Part shown: piece after piece, positions 23,566 through 33,239 of the stretch | Layout: each line of letters opens with the position of its first letter | Numbering within the stretch: the first letter of the stretch is position 1 | Origin: Hetaerina americana | Lineage: Eukaryota; Arthropoda; Insecta; Odonata; Calopterygidae | Direction of reading: 5' to 3' | Assembly: GCA_022747635.1 (NCBI GenBank) | Contig: JAKTNV010000009.1 | Location: forward strand, 65,626,177-65,690,176 | DNA length: 64,000 nt | Notes under the pieces: generated by a model | The model's database searches: none | What the model was told of the DNA's origin: nothing | Seen by the model: the letters and a program-made list of their open reading frames with translations, nothing else | Position numbers and translations under genes: made by a program

Positions 23566-23767
23566 AGTTTTTTAGTTGTTTTGCGGTATATGTGTTTGCA
23601 TGAGTATTGGATGAAGGGATTTTTGCATGAGTGTGTGCGCTGCTGTGGGTGTAATTTTCCGTGTTGTTTTTTTGCTTGTGGTATTTTTCTTTTTTACGGT
23701 TGGTGACCTAACACCCCCCGCCACACGCCCTTGCGGCGGCTTGCGGGGTATTATGTAGATGTAGATT
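23566..23767 (+). mobile_element. CR1-like LINE 3' fragment nested in the R1-like ORF2
   Basis: About 200 bp of foreign DNA, in antisense orientation to the host LINE, separates endonuclease codons ending in DH from codons resuming at DDTPWTP. It contains T/G-rich 3' UTR-like sequence, GGTGACCTAACAC, the CCCCGC...GCGGGG hairpin (23716-23748), and a TATTATGTAGATGTAGAT tail. I could not define target duplications. The left edge is approximate. Confidence 0.85.
23716..23748 (+). other. LINE 3' stem-loop, best-preserved copy
   Basis: CCCCGC-CACAC-GCC-CTTGC-GGC-GGCTT-GCGGGG: an outer 6-bp stem, a 5+5-nt internal loop, an inner 3-bp stem and a CTTGC loop. The same architecture recurs at 25783-25815, 12549-12577 and 59851-59881. 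Confidence 0.85.
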
Positions 23768-24426
23768 GGTGGTCTCTGGTAATCTTCCCTGGCCGGACTT
23801 TCCAGTTGGTGATATTTCGGATGATTTTGGCATTACCGATAGTCAGGTCTATGTTGGATTTGCCATTCGGACTGGAGAAGGCAAACGGTTCTCCGATACA
23901 GTTAGCAATGTAGAGGTCTTCAGCTAGGACTAGTTCTTCAATTAACTTTCCTCTAGAGTCCGTAAACCTATGAAACCAGGTTTCACTTTTGGCATTACTA
24001 TCTGTACATAGTAAGATTTTATGACTTCGATTTTCCTTAACGATTTTTCTTATGTGTTCTATGAACGGTTTGATACACCTGCTCGGAGGAAAATATGCAC
24101 TTATTATTATTATTGAGCTTTTCCCTGACGTTATCTCAGCGACAGCATGGTAGTCGTCGCAGTAAGGTGTTAACTCCAGGACGTCCAGGCTGTTGTTAAA
24201 TAAGATAATGCTGGCGAAAACCTTATTTGCTGGATTACTTGGGATGGTTCTTGCCCGCATCCCCATCCCTGGTATTTTCCAGGTCTTTTGCTCTCCCGGT
24301 CTGATGACGTAGGGCTCTTGGACAAATAAAATATCTATTCCGAGTTTTTCGCTGACTTCCCTCAGTTCTAATGTGGGCGTTTTGGCTCCTTGGGTGTTTA
24401 TTTGCCCTATTTTGAGAATATGTTGA

Positions 24427-24437
24427 TTATTCTCCAT
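24427..24437 (-). promoter_or_regulatory. 11-nt ORF1/ORF2 overlap
   Basis: On the minus strand ATGGAGAATAA contains the ORF2 start and the ORF1 stop in different frames. Such overlaps in LINEs fit stop-start (termination-reinitiation) translation; that mechanism is inferred here. Confidence 0.7.
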
Positions 24438-25572
24438 AGTCTATCGTACTGGCTAGCCACTCCAACTTACTCTGAATGATAGGGCATTTGCTGTCATGGG
24501 AATTGTGGTCAAATTTCCCGTTTCCAGCTTCCGCACAATTTATACATTTTGGACTGCTTCCTTTTTCGTTGCATTGCCTCGAGTCATGTTCCCCAGAGCA
24601 ATGACTGCAGGTACTATTATCGCTCTTACATTCTTTTGCTAAGTGTCCAAATTTCTGGCAATTATAGCATTGTAGAATCGTAAGGTGGTCGCGGACTTGG
24701 TGTGATTCATAACCTATATACACTCTTTTATTTGTCAGTAGTCTTTTCCTCGTCGTGGCGTCAACTTCTAACACCCAGTTTACTCTTTTGGCTTCTCTTT
24801 TACCAAATTTATACCTTAGAGCTACCTCGCTTTCTTCAGGTAGGTCATTCTGCAGTTTGATACACTTAAGTACTTCTTCTTCCTTAAGTGTCTCTTTGAC
24901 TCCCGTTATAAGGAGACGCGGCTTATTCTTTTCCTCTTTTTTCATTATCAGTTCTCTCTTTTGGAAACAGTCGTAGCTTTTTAGTTTTTCCTCCAAATCA
25001 GAGTCGTTTGATTCTACCTTAATACCTCTATTCCTTATTCTTGCTATTCTTAGAATTTTTATTCCCTTTTCTTTGGGATCTACTAGGTTTATAAGTGCCT
25101 TTTTTGTGTCTTCGCTGGTCTCGATCTTTTTACAATCGTCGGGTGGGAATATTAGAACGCTCTTTGATTTTTTCGTAATTATTCGCTTTCCGCTGGGAAG
25201 TTCTACCTTTGTGCCCTTCGAATCCAGCCTTTGAGCTGATACTATTTCGGAGAATGATGCTTCTTTCCTAGCTTGTGTCGGCATTTTTGCGATTTCTTCC
25301 CGTATTACGCTTCTGATGATATCTGTGTTTTTCCCAAGGATTTCGTCAGTTGTCGCTTTAGCTATCAGAATGTTATTCACTAATGTGGCCACATTGTCAA
25401 AACAGCCGGAGAGAGCACCAACACAGCACATAAAGTCCCCTTTTTTATCCTTGGCGATTCTTTCATTTGCTATCATTTGATTGAGCTCGTTTACCTTAGT
25501 TTCTAATTGAAGTTTGATAGAGGAAAGGTCCTCACCCGGGCCGTTTTCCGAAGCCATATTCAATAATTGCAT
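24427..25572 (-). CDS. R1-like LINE ORF1, gag-like nucleic-acid-binding protein
   Basis: An intact frame of about 381 residues. ATG codons lie at 25572 and 25557 (the latter giving MASENGPG); an open GTG lies just upstream. ORF1 proteins of this clade coat element RNA and direct it to the insertion site. The N-terminal third contains a charged, possibly helical stretch (LETKVNELNQMIANERIAKD). The middle has a basic region typical of such gag-like proteins. Residues about 302-363 hold three Cys/His knuckles: CYNCQKFGHLAKEC (exact C-x2-C-x4-H-x4-C), CSHCSGEHDSRQC (C-x2-C-x3-H-x4-C), and a third from CINC to HDSKC with wider spacing. The stop codon overlaps the start of ORF2 by 11 bases. No premature stop is present. 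Confidence 0.88.
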   Translation of the reverse strand: MQLLNMASENGPGEDLSSIKLQLETKVNELNQMIANERIAKDKKGDFMCCVGALSGCFDNVATLVNNILIAKATTDEILGKNTDIIRSVIREEIAKMPTQARKEASFSEIVSAQRLDSKGTKVELPSGKRIITKKSKSVLIFPPDDCKKIETSEDTKKALINLVDPKEKGIKILRIARIRNRGIKVESNDSDLEEKLKSYDCFQKRELIMKKEEKNKPRLLITGVKETLKEEEVLKCIKLQNDLPEESEVALRYKFGKREAKRVNWVLEVDATTRKRLLTNKRVYIGYESHQVRDHLTILQCYNCQKFGHLAKECKSDNSTCSHCSGEHDSRQCNEKGSSPKCINCAEAGNGKFDHNSHDSKCPIIQSKLEWLASTIDYGE

Positions 25573-25578
25573 GCTCAC

Positions 25579-26345
25579 TCTATTTTCATATGTTGTTTTG
25601 GCCTGGGCTCATATTAAACACACATACTGTGGTCACACTCAGGTTAGCAGGTCACAATTAAATGCTCACTTCACTGATTAAAACACGCAAAGATATCTGG
25701 TTAGTGTCTACCAAATGCGTCATGTAGAAGTATATCGTCCGCCGTTACTGAGGAATCGGCTATTTCCGCTCTTAAAGTTTCCCCCCGCCACACGCCCTTG
25801 CGGCGGCTTGCGGGGTATTATGTAGATAGATGTAGATGTTAAAGTCGTCCAATCTTCACTTAATTCACTACAGTAGTTAACGCTAATACTTACAATTAGT
25901 ACGCTGAGTTTGGCTTTGATATAGTCAGCCGTTCGGGAGTTATGGTCACTTCCGGTCTGTGACCACGTGTTCCGGTTCACCTTAGAGGTCGTCTGATTTC
26001 CACCAAATTCACAACACAGGTTAACTTTTAAAACACCATTCTAACTCTTAAATATAATTACGCTCACTGAACCGGTTCCCGAGTAATTCGGTAAAATCCG
26101 GTTTTTTAGAGGTCTTTTGAATAATTAACTACACCGTTGTTTATGTCTTTTTAGCTACCACTACTCTTCTGTTGAAGAACAGAACATTCGGGCACTTAAC
26201 AAAGACACAAAACTTTATATCACTTCACTATTTACTTTGAAAACACAGTTTTAAAAGACTAACTTTTTCGCTGCCGCTCGGATCGACACTACGGAGCTCC
26301 TCGTAAGCACGTCCGCTCAGTTCAACCGGACTTGTTGTACAGTCA
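25579..26345 (-). other. Probable 5' UTR/promoter region of the R1-like LINE
   Basis: Frame-poor DNA upstream of ORF1. The GC-rich segment at 26270-26335 (minus strand: GAACTGAGCGGACGTGCTTA, then GAGGAGCTCC) could be the element's start, because Jockey/R1-type internal promoters often combine an initiator with a downstream GGACGTG-like element. The end is not proved; no target duplication was found. It is interrupted by a 60-bp insertion at 25779-25838. Confidence 0.4.
25772..25845 (+). mobile_element. 60-bp tail-only CR1-like LINE insertion with 7-bp target duplication
   Basis: TTAAAGT occurs at 25772-25778 and again at 25839-25845. Between them lies only the LINE 3' hairpin (25783-25815) and the TATTATGTAGATAGATGTAGATG tail region. 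The insertion is therefore an extreme 5' truncation keeping just the 3' recognition structure. Confidence 0.85.
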
Positions 26346-26690
26346 ATTAAAATAAATAAGTGAACACTCTTCATTTTAGTAAATGCTGTTTCACCATGCC
26401 ACGCCAGACATGGTTGGAAACATTCGGGAAATGAAGAAGAATTGGCCGTCGGGGCATTTCGGAGGGCGTTAAGTTTTTCTCAGGAGATTCCGCCTGAGAT
26501 TCAACTGGCGCAATGAGGCGAAATGCTTATTAACCATTTTAGTTGTAGTGTAAATGCCCTTGAACTTGTTGAAAGTAGTTCCCTTAAAACGGAGCAGAAG
26601 TGTACATTTGTGATGCAATATAAACTTTGTTCCTCTAGGTTTTGCCAGAAATTAGAGAAAAATCAACCGTGGCTCATTCCACAGACCCCG
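26346..26690. other. Intergenic DNA, nothing recognised
   Basis: No gene or repeat recognised. Confidence 0.5.
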
Positions 26691-27055
26691 GCGGCGATGC
26701 AGTGCACTGCACTTGCATCAGCGATGTTAGATGGGTGGAAATGTGCCGGTTAACTTACCAGAGAACTGAAGCCGACCTTCACGTAAAAACCCTTAAGGCT
26801 CTTATCCACAATCTCGCCCCGGCCCTCTCGTTTCACCCCCTCCACACCCAGTCTTGTTCGGCCAACACGCGGGTTCGTTGCAGTGCGCCGTGGCGTTTGT
26901 GGAACACATTCTGGATGCGGGATTGCTCTCCTCCAGCTCGCCTTAGAGTGGGCAGTTTCAATTTCCCCTGGGCACACGCGCCCCTCTGCTTTATGTCCCT
27001 CGTAGTGAGATCTTCCTCCCCCATCTCCCCATTCTTCGCCCCCTCGATTATTATG
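26690..27055. other. GC-rich pyrimidine-leaning island
   Basis: Contains CCTCTCGTTTCACCCCCTCC and CpG-bearing segments. Frames crossing it are low complexity. Confidence 0.5.
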
Positions 27056-27062
27056 CTACATA

Positions 27063-27134
27063 TATCCGTATTGTGTGTGTATTTATGTGTGTATGTATAT
27101 GTATGTATATGTGTGTATATGTGTATTATATATA

Positions 27135-27181
<47 letters not shown>

Positions 27182-27182
27182 A
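27063..27182. repeat. (TG)n/(TATG)n/(TA)n microsatellite
   Basis: Mixed TGTG, TATGTATATG and TATATA runs abutting the LINE fragment that follows. Confidence 0.95.
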
Positions 27183-27414
27183 ATTAATAAAACAGAGGTT
27201 ATGCGATTTTCTAGAAAGAAAAAGGCTTTGCTAAAAATTATAATAGTAGGGCAAAACCTAGGGCAGGTTACGTATCTCGGAAGTGTTTTGGATCAACGCG
27301 GTCAAAGAAGTAGGGCGTAAGGAGAAGAATTGCGCTAGGCAAAGAGGCATTCACAAGGAGGAGGGAGTTGATGAGAGGGACGTTGAGTAAGGATGCTAAG
27401 AAAAGACTCTTATA

Positions 27415-27415
<1 letters not shown>
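27183..27415 (+). mobile_element. LINE fragment (post-RT region) between two microsatellites
   Basis: The translation reads NKTEVMRFSRKKKALLKII and VTYLGSVLDQRG. After a one-base frameshift near 27318 it continues RRIALGKEAFTRRRELMRG and LSKDAKKRL. This matches the region after motif C in RTE/L1-like endonuclease-RT proteins (KT.VM.+S+, then a YLGS block, then RI..AK.AF..+..L). The same lineage type is seen at 14.8 and 44.5 kb. Both ends of the 230-bp fragment run directly into microsatellites. Confidence 0.75.
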
Positions 27416-27454
<39 letters not shown>

Positions 27455-27499
27455 TATATAAATGTATGTGTATATATGTATGTGTATATATATATATAT

Positions 27500-27549
<50 letters not shown>
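27416..27549. repeat. (TA)n with (TGTA)n microsatellite
   Basis: Long TA runs interrupted by AAATATATATAAATGTATGTG and similar. Confidence 0.95.
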
Positions 27550-27599
27550 TCATTTATATAGAGACAGATATAAGGAAAAGGGATAGGAACACGCATAAA

Positions 27600-27762
27600 G
27601 GACGAACACAGGAGAAGTGGGGAAGGAGGAATCCAGCAGATCACGAATGTAAAAATATTTTCTAGACCGGGATTTGAACTCCGGATCTTCCCACTTGCCG
27701 GGCGGAGGCTCTTAAACACTTGAGCTATCCAGGAAACGTAATTTACACTGAGATCTGCGATC
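27600..27762 (-). mobile_element. tRNA-derived SINE, copy 2
   Basis: On the minus strand GGATAGCTCAAGTGTTTAAG (A-box-like D arm), CCGGCAAGTGGGAAGA (anticodon-arm region) and CCGGAGTTCAAATCCCGG (T arm/B box) form a tRNA-like body. Flanking TTTCCTGGA and TCTAGAAAA can pair as a degenerate acceptor stem. It matches copy 1 at 19.3 kb over about 135 bp. Its 3' end points toward the microsatellite at 27416-27549. Confidence 0.8.
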
Positions 27763-27774
27763 TGCTATCTCGTA

Positions 27775-28960
27775 AATAATCATTGTGACCCTTGGTCTCC
27801 AAACCGTATCATTTACCGTATAAAAGTTGAAAAGCGGCCAGAAAAACAATCCAAAGGGTGATAAAAGATCAATTTATATAGGCTAGATCAGCGCTGTTGC
27901 AGCCGTGACACAATTAACACTTAATGAAATGTTGTGGGTTGTAGTTTTTACTTTTTGACGCATATCAAACGCTCACAACAAGTCAAATTATTGCAGTAAT
28001 TCTTAAAAATAAAATACGACCTATATCCTCTTGCATTTGGCCCATTGCATTGTAGGAAATAAAGGCAGAAGCATTCTTGTGAGAGACTCCCTTGCGTATT
28101 GAGTTTAAGTAGGAAGGCAAAATGAGCTCTCTTTTTGAGCAAGTTATCGAAAACAATTATATAAATAAAAAATTTACTGTGCTATAAAAAAAATTCTTAT
28201 CTACAACTACAAAGGAATCGGTTTCCTGAAATGAATCCACGATTTCTATAAATGGATTCACAAAGAGTGAGTCATTCTATGGGAGTTATCTCCTGGGTCA
28301 TTGCTTAACTGTATGTTCAACTACTCAAAAATTGCTATTGACCTCTACTTCTATTGACTGTATTTTATTCCTTTGACTTCTGCTATCATAGAGATGCACA
28401 GGATTGATCTTTTGCTTGAAGGAACATTTCTTGTTAGAAATGAAAATATTCTCAAAGGTTTTTTTTAATGCAATAGAATTTATTTGTGAAATCATATTGA
28501 AAATCGCTTCAAAGTTTTTGTTAAAGGTTGCCCGGTTACTAAATAAAGCATAAATCGTTTCCTTTGAATTTATATATTTTTTGGAAATAACTCCGCTTGT
28601 CGTCTTTTGGCCTTTTCGTTTATTATTGTAGGTTATTGAAGTTCAAAAAAATAGACAGATAGTTGATTCGTTTCACCGTATCCACATTCCTGTAATATTT
28701 TTAAAGTATTATGTTGCGGCGTTGACAAATGCGGCGGCGACACTTTTTTTCCTACTCAAATGGCACAGTTCAGTAGTTTAACTTGGGTTCATTGCGGTTC
28801 TCCACAGTTCCGAGTTGAAGGTGTCTGCACGTTCATAGTTACGCAATAATTTGCTAATTTTCTTTTCAAAAGCGCATGACCGTTTTCAATTCCAGTCAGC
28901 ATTACGTACCGTAATGACTCAATTGGCTTGCAAGGCAGAAAGCTTGGCTGAAATGCCTAT
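27775..28960. other. Intergenic DNA, nothing recognised
   Basis: AT-rich; no element recognised. Confidence 0.55.
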
Positions 28961-29059
28961 AATTGCGGAATGACTCGGAACGTTGTTATTATCCCTGCGT
29001 TGTCTCCCTCGTTTTATTCAGTCTTCAATGGCTCCGTTTTCTAGGAGCCTTGCTTGCTA

Positions 29060-30045
29060 AAAAAACATGGTCACAAACACCGCCCGGAGGCGAAACGCAT
29101 CCTCTTTCGAGAGATTCTCCGCCTCGCCTACGTGCGCTCGTTTATATAGGCCGTTCGCATTAATTCGTCTCTGGGGGCAGGAAAAGCGTGCGCGATGGTT
29201 TGATTGAATAAGTATCGGCCGGGAGAGGGCGTGAGTAATCGTCGGTGCCATCGGCAACCATCGGATTCGGTCACCCGTCAAACGCCACCCGCCACACCCG
29301 TCACTCCCACACGCACACACTTCCACCTTGTTTCCTTTCCCACACCACGCCCCGTGGGCACCACTACTCCCTCTTTTGCGTCCACTTCCTGATCCGTCCC
29401 CGCATCCCCTCCTACTCCCTTCGCCCCTCTCCTCACGGTGTGAAAACCCCTTTCCGCCAGCCCCACTATCGATCCCCCCAAACTCGCTCACCTCTCCTCA
29501 TCCCTGTCCGACACATCATTCCCTTTTCCGTCCCATTGTCGAATTAATTAATTTCATTTGCCTCCGTGGAAATCCTAAAAATGATTCAGAAGGAGAGGAG
29601 GAGGGTGGAAATCCTTCCCCCCCTGGCAGAGGGATGGGTTGGGGAGAAGGTTTGGGGTAGGGTTAGGGTTGTTTGTTTGTGGGAGCGCAGGGCCGGTGTG
29701 GGGGGTTGAGTTTTGGTGAGGATTTTGAGGGGAGGTTTCTGGGGGGTGGTTTGGATGAAATCGTTCTTTGATTGTCGTGGGCACGCGCGCCACCGTTCCG
29801 CTCCCTCTTCCAATCCCCACATTGATTTCCTTCGCCCCCTCCTCCTCCCCACTCTCCCGGGGCCGGCCGACCCCTTCCCCATTCACCCCCTCCCCTTCCG
29901 TAGAGCCCCGGTAATTATTCTCCCCATCCAGCCCACACCCAATCGTTTCGTTTCCCGCCCCGTCTCCCTTTTTCCCGCCCCTCCACTCGTCGTTCATCTT
30001 CTTCACCTCTTCCCGTCAGCCGGTACCGGTGTTGCCGACCGGTAA
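29060..30045. other. CpG-containing island with strand switches
   Basis: C/T-rich at 29270-29540, then G-rich on the same strand (GGGATGGGTTGGGGAGAAGG at about 29630-29755), then C/T-rich again (29800-30010). Arg/Gly- and Pro/Ser-rich frames here are compositional. Confidence 0.65.
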
Positions 30046-31955
30046 CATTTTTAATGCACTTCTTTGCGAACTATATTCGTGTGCAGGTGTTCAAGTATTT
30101 TCTTGTAGCTGTATTTCTGGTTTACTTTGATTCTTCATCAAAGCGATTCACACTGTTGGCGAAAATGTGGAAGATAAATGACGTGTACACTCGATAGTAT
30201 CAGGGCTTGATCGCGTGGAAATTCATTTTCGAATACTGGTATTTTCCACAAAACATTTGTGGGAAGTACCCAGTTTTCTTCCTTCACTCGAGATGAATGA
30301 CGAAGTTTGCCATCACAGTTGATCACCACGGTGGCTGAGTGAAGGAACGTCGTGTGTTACAAGATTGTAATTACTTTCGCGTTGCAATTCGTATTTCGAC
30401 CGCTATGGATTGGAATGTATCTTTGGGACAATTTGAGGCACATTCCCCGTGGTTGTGAAACTTTGTCCTCGTTCCTCTGTTAGGTGCCCTATTTTAGTAT
30501 CGCATGGCTGGGACGTGATAGTGCTTCGAAAGGTACCTTAAACAGCTGAATCCATCTGAACGTTTCAAAATGGAAATATTTGTGGCTGTGGAATTCCGTT
30601 TGTATTCACGCCTATCTTTGTCAAAAAAATGTGTTAGTGGTTTAGTAGGATGGGTGATAAATTTTATCTTGCAATCATGATAGTAATTGGAACTCAAGAC
30701 AAGGAATTAAAGAGTAATCCTAAATAATTGGACCCAAAACATGTTTAATATTAACGATGGTAATCTCTCCTCCAGAAATACAAACTAAATTCACAACAAT
30801 TAAATATGATTTCTTATGCATAGATGAATTTTATTTCTCAAGTTAAGGAAAATGAAGAGATGCATATTTTTTTCGGGGAGGGATGTAAATTGGTACGTGA
30901 GTCGAAGTGGGTGGTGTAGATGCTTTTTAGCGAGGATGGTATGTCATGGCGTGCAAAAATGTTTGGGAAGGGAAAATCTTATTCAAACTAGATAGGAGGA
31001 AGAAGAGTATAGACAGTGCGCACGAGATACTATGAGCAGAAACGCCAAGGATCAGAGGGTAGGGTAAAAAGGAAAATACAAAGGATTGTTAGAATATTTA
31101 ACACTTAGTTGCTTGCGGAAAGTAAAGAACCTCTTACATGTAGTGCATACTCAGATCTTTTAACGTGTAATTGTGTTAACGAGTTATGTTGTAATCCATT
31201 TCTTAAATTTCGTGAACTTTTCTTTCTTAATTTCCCCGTTTGGTTATCCCAGAGCCATGCATCAAAACCTATCGTAATTCTTCTAAATTCTGCTGATAAT
31301 TAAGTATGTTAAAACTAATTTTACCTATTATGTATTATATCATAAGTTCCTGGTATTTCTACGTAATTTCTGTCGACGAAATATTTTTGCATAACGCTGA
31401 GCCATGTCGTTTCATCTATTCATAGCCGTCTACTGCAAAGCGTGGCGTTTGGTGCAGACAGTCTTTTTTCTCCTGATAGCATTAGAGTAGAATACCACTG
31501 AATATTCCTCGTTACATTTTATTTTTCACGAACACGGTATCGTCGCTATTCTTCCACTAATACGAAGGTCAAATCGTATTGTTTTAGTATCAATAGGATC
31601 TTATGCCTTTCAATTCACGCAGTAGCTTTCTTGTTATTCGCTAAATTTTCGCATGTCTTTGTCCTCGGCCTTGAGTAGAGCGGGCATATGTGGAGACTGA
31701 TGGACTTGCCTGCTACGTAAAAGTGGGAAAGAGACTAGGGAAGGCCAAGGGGCTGATAGGTGGGTAGGCTGGGTACGGAGGGATGTTGGACTTAAAGAGC
31801 GTTCAGAGTATGAAAGAGGCTTAGGAGACAAAGGAAGGAGGCCTGCAGTAAAGCAGTCTTTTTTTTGTAAAAAATCATAGCATAGAATCGTAGTTGTCTC
31901 TTTTGGTCCTGTATGTATTAATCTTATCATCATTCCGTAACCCCTAAGGTTAGCG
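30046..31955. other. Intergenic DNA, nothing recognised
   Basis: No gene recognised; the open frames present are short and featureless. Confidence 0.55.
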
Positions 31956-32101
31956 GTCGTTAAATCGTATTTCGGCTGTTGCCATTACTGAGCGTTAATG
32001 TACCATCATCGGTACATGAAGGCTCAGTATTAGCGCCCTCATCCGGGGGGTCATTCGGTGGGAACGCCCCCCATTCTCCCCGTTCAATATTACCGTGAAG
32101 A

Positions 32102-32479
32102 GTGGCCGTCTTTCGCGTCGAGAGAGAGGGGGAGCGACTCCTCGCCGGAAGGGTGGACCCTGCCGCGGGGATTTTGGATTTTCCCTCCCTCAATAATGCC
32201 TTTCTATTAATCGGAGCCTCTCCCTTTGTGTCAGCTGTTTACGCTGGGATCAGGGGCGCATTAACGCTTCGATTTGTTCGCGGTTCCGTCGTAAGGCAAT
32301 GTGCAAATGTGATTTCTGCTCTCGGGTTTGCTGCGGACGAAGTTTGCGTGAGGATTACAGAAATCGCTGCCGATTCATTTGGGCTGAGGGTGGAGGTTCG
32401 CCGCAAACTTCACTCCTCCGGCTTTCGAATACCCGATTATGTCCACCAAATGATCTTACCTCAGGTGACGTTCGCTTGA
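32102..32479 (+). other. Unassigned 125-codon open frame in GC-moderate DNA
   Basis: The frame (MAVFRVEREGERLLAGRVDP, later SAVYAGIRGALTLRFV) is not low complexity, but no domain, signal or splice structure is recognised. It starts within a CpG-rich patch (31990-32170). It could be chance or an exon. Confidence 0.15.
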
Positions 32480-32920
32480 AATCTGAAACATTATGCTGTG
32501 AATTAATCCATAGCATCTTTATTTATGCTCAGATATTTTTAAACACTTATGTGTATTTGCAATAAAACATGTATTAATATTTAATCTCTAAAATAAAATT
32601 GTGTGAGGGTCTATCAAGCAGACCAAGCCCTACAATCGGGATTCCTTTTTACTATTTAGGCTATTCGCTTGTCCTCACTGTTTAAAATTGTGCGATGTTT
32701 TGTAACTTTTATTTCCTTTAGTTAACATTATTATTCCGAATTCAAAAAGAACTGCGAGAGATCCCACGACAATTACTTTGAAGGAGTAATCCGCTGTTTT
32801 GCACCAAAATGCAGGAATTTTAATGTAGAAATTATTTTCCTCGATCGGGACTCGACTGGAGTGTAGTGATCCGTCAGAACAGTATGCTCCTATAAGACCT
32901 CTGAAAATTCTCAGTGAAAG
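32480..32920. other. Intergenic DNA, nothing recognised
   Basis: AT-rich; no element recognised. Confidence 0.5.
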
Positions 32921-32927
32921 AAAACGC

Positions 32928-33075
32928 CTCGTTGACTTAATTGGTTCAAGTACTTGGCCAAAAATTCGGGGGATCTGTGCTCGAATCCCAGTCAAGACAA
33001 ATGATTGTTTGCATCGTGAAATTTTGGAATTCATAATCCCCACTAAAATGTAAAATCGGTTGGAAGATGCTGAAA
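32928..33075 (+). mobile_element. tRNA-like SINE, divergent copy 3
   Basis: TTAATTGGTTCAAGTACTTG (D-arm/A-box-like) and TGTGCTCGAATCCCAGTCAA (T-arm/B box) lie in tRNA spacing at 32936-33000, on the plus strand. The arrangement resembles copies 1 and 2 but with lower identity, so family membership is tentative. A (GTAT)n/(TA)n microsatellite begins at its 3' end, as for copy 2. Confidence 0.55.
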
Positions 33076-33080
33076 AGGCT

Positions 33081-33111
33081 ATGTATGTATGTATGTATGT
33101 ATGTATGTATG

Positions 33112-33206
<95 letters not shown>
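33081..33206. repeat. (ATGT)n(TA)n microsatellite
   Basis: About nine ATGT units followed by about 88 bp of pure TA. Confidence 0.97.
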
Positions 33207-33207
<1 letters not shown>

Positions 33208-33239
33208 GTGTATATACTCATTTGGTGAGTTGTATATGA

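Larger units (their letters stand above)
21265..24437 (-). pseudogene. R1-like LINE ORF2 (endonuclease-reverse transcriptase), disrupted
   Basis: The enzyme that nicks the target and copies element RNA. The first 220 residues (24437-23770) are an exonuclease/endonuclease-type domain: GQINTQ, FVQEP, SAYFPP, LLCTDSNAKSETW, SNIDLTI, then DH, where a foreign insertion at about 23566-23767 cuts the frame. Coding resumes (TPWTPTTEQIDLN; WWNDDLNNLKKQVHRLR at 23478-23056). A frameshift at 23056-23066 leads to the RT frame (23066-21816): FRPITLL, QYGFTPGRSTIDAI, VVFIDIKGAFDSVWW with catalytic Asp, GCPQGSVLGPTLW, and IIAYADDIAV with the catalytic Asp pair at residues 250-251 of that frame. A second frameshift near 21830 and an in-frame TAG at 21667-21669 follow. 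The end carries THREWNDEWNRTEKGRKTHR, LTGHGNFNSYL and a Cys/His cluster with CGKEDTAEHRVEDC. Catalytic residues remain, but the protein cannot be made whole. Confidence 0.92.
21265..25578 (-). mobile_element. R1-clade non-LTR retrotransposon, coding core
   Basis: A nearly complete two-ORF LINE. ORF1 is gag-like with three zinc knuckles. ORF2 has an apurinic-type endonuclease, a reverse transcriptase and a C-terminal Cys/His motif, with no RNase H seen, which is the R1-clade arrangement. Signatures such as GAFDSVWWPSV, GCPQGSVLGPTLW, AYADD, VTYGCEIW and LTGHGNFNSYL fit R1/TRAS/SART/Waldo-type elements. It is not inside rDNA here, since no rRNA sequence flanks it. ORF1 is intact and ORF2 is broken at four places, so the copy is fairly young but not autonomous. 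Confidence 0.92.

Noticed and set aside
27665..27735. Functional tRNA gene
   Set aside because: Stems are imperfect and the sequence recurs as a longer dispersed repeat, so it is read as a SINE head.
29657..29672. TAGGGTTAGGGTT, telomere-like
   Set aside because: Only two repeat units inside a G-rich block; insect telomeres are usually TTAGG and nothing else here looks telomeric.
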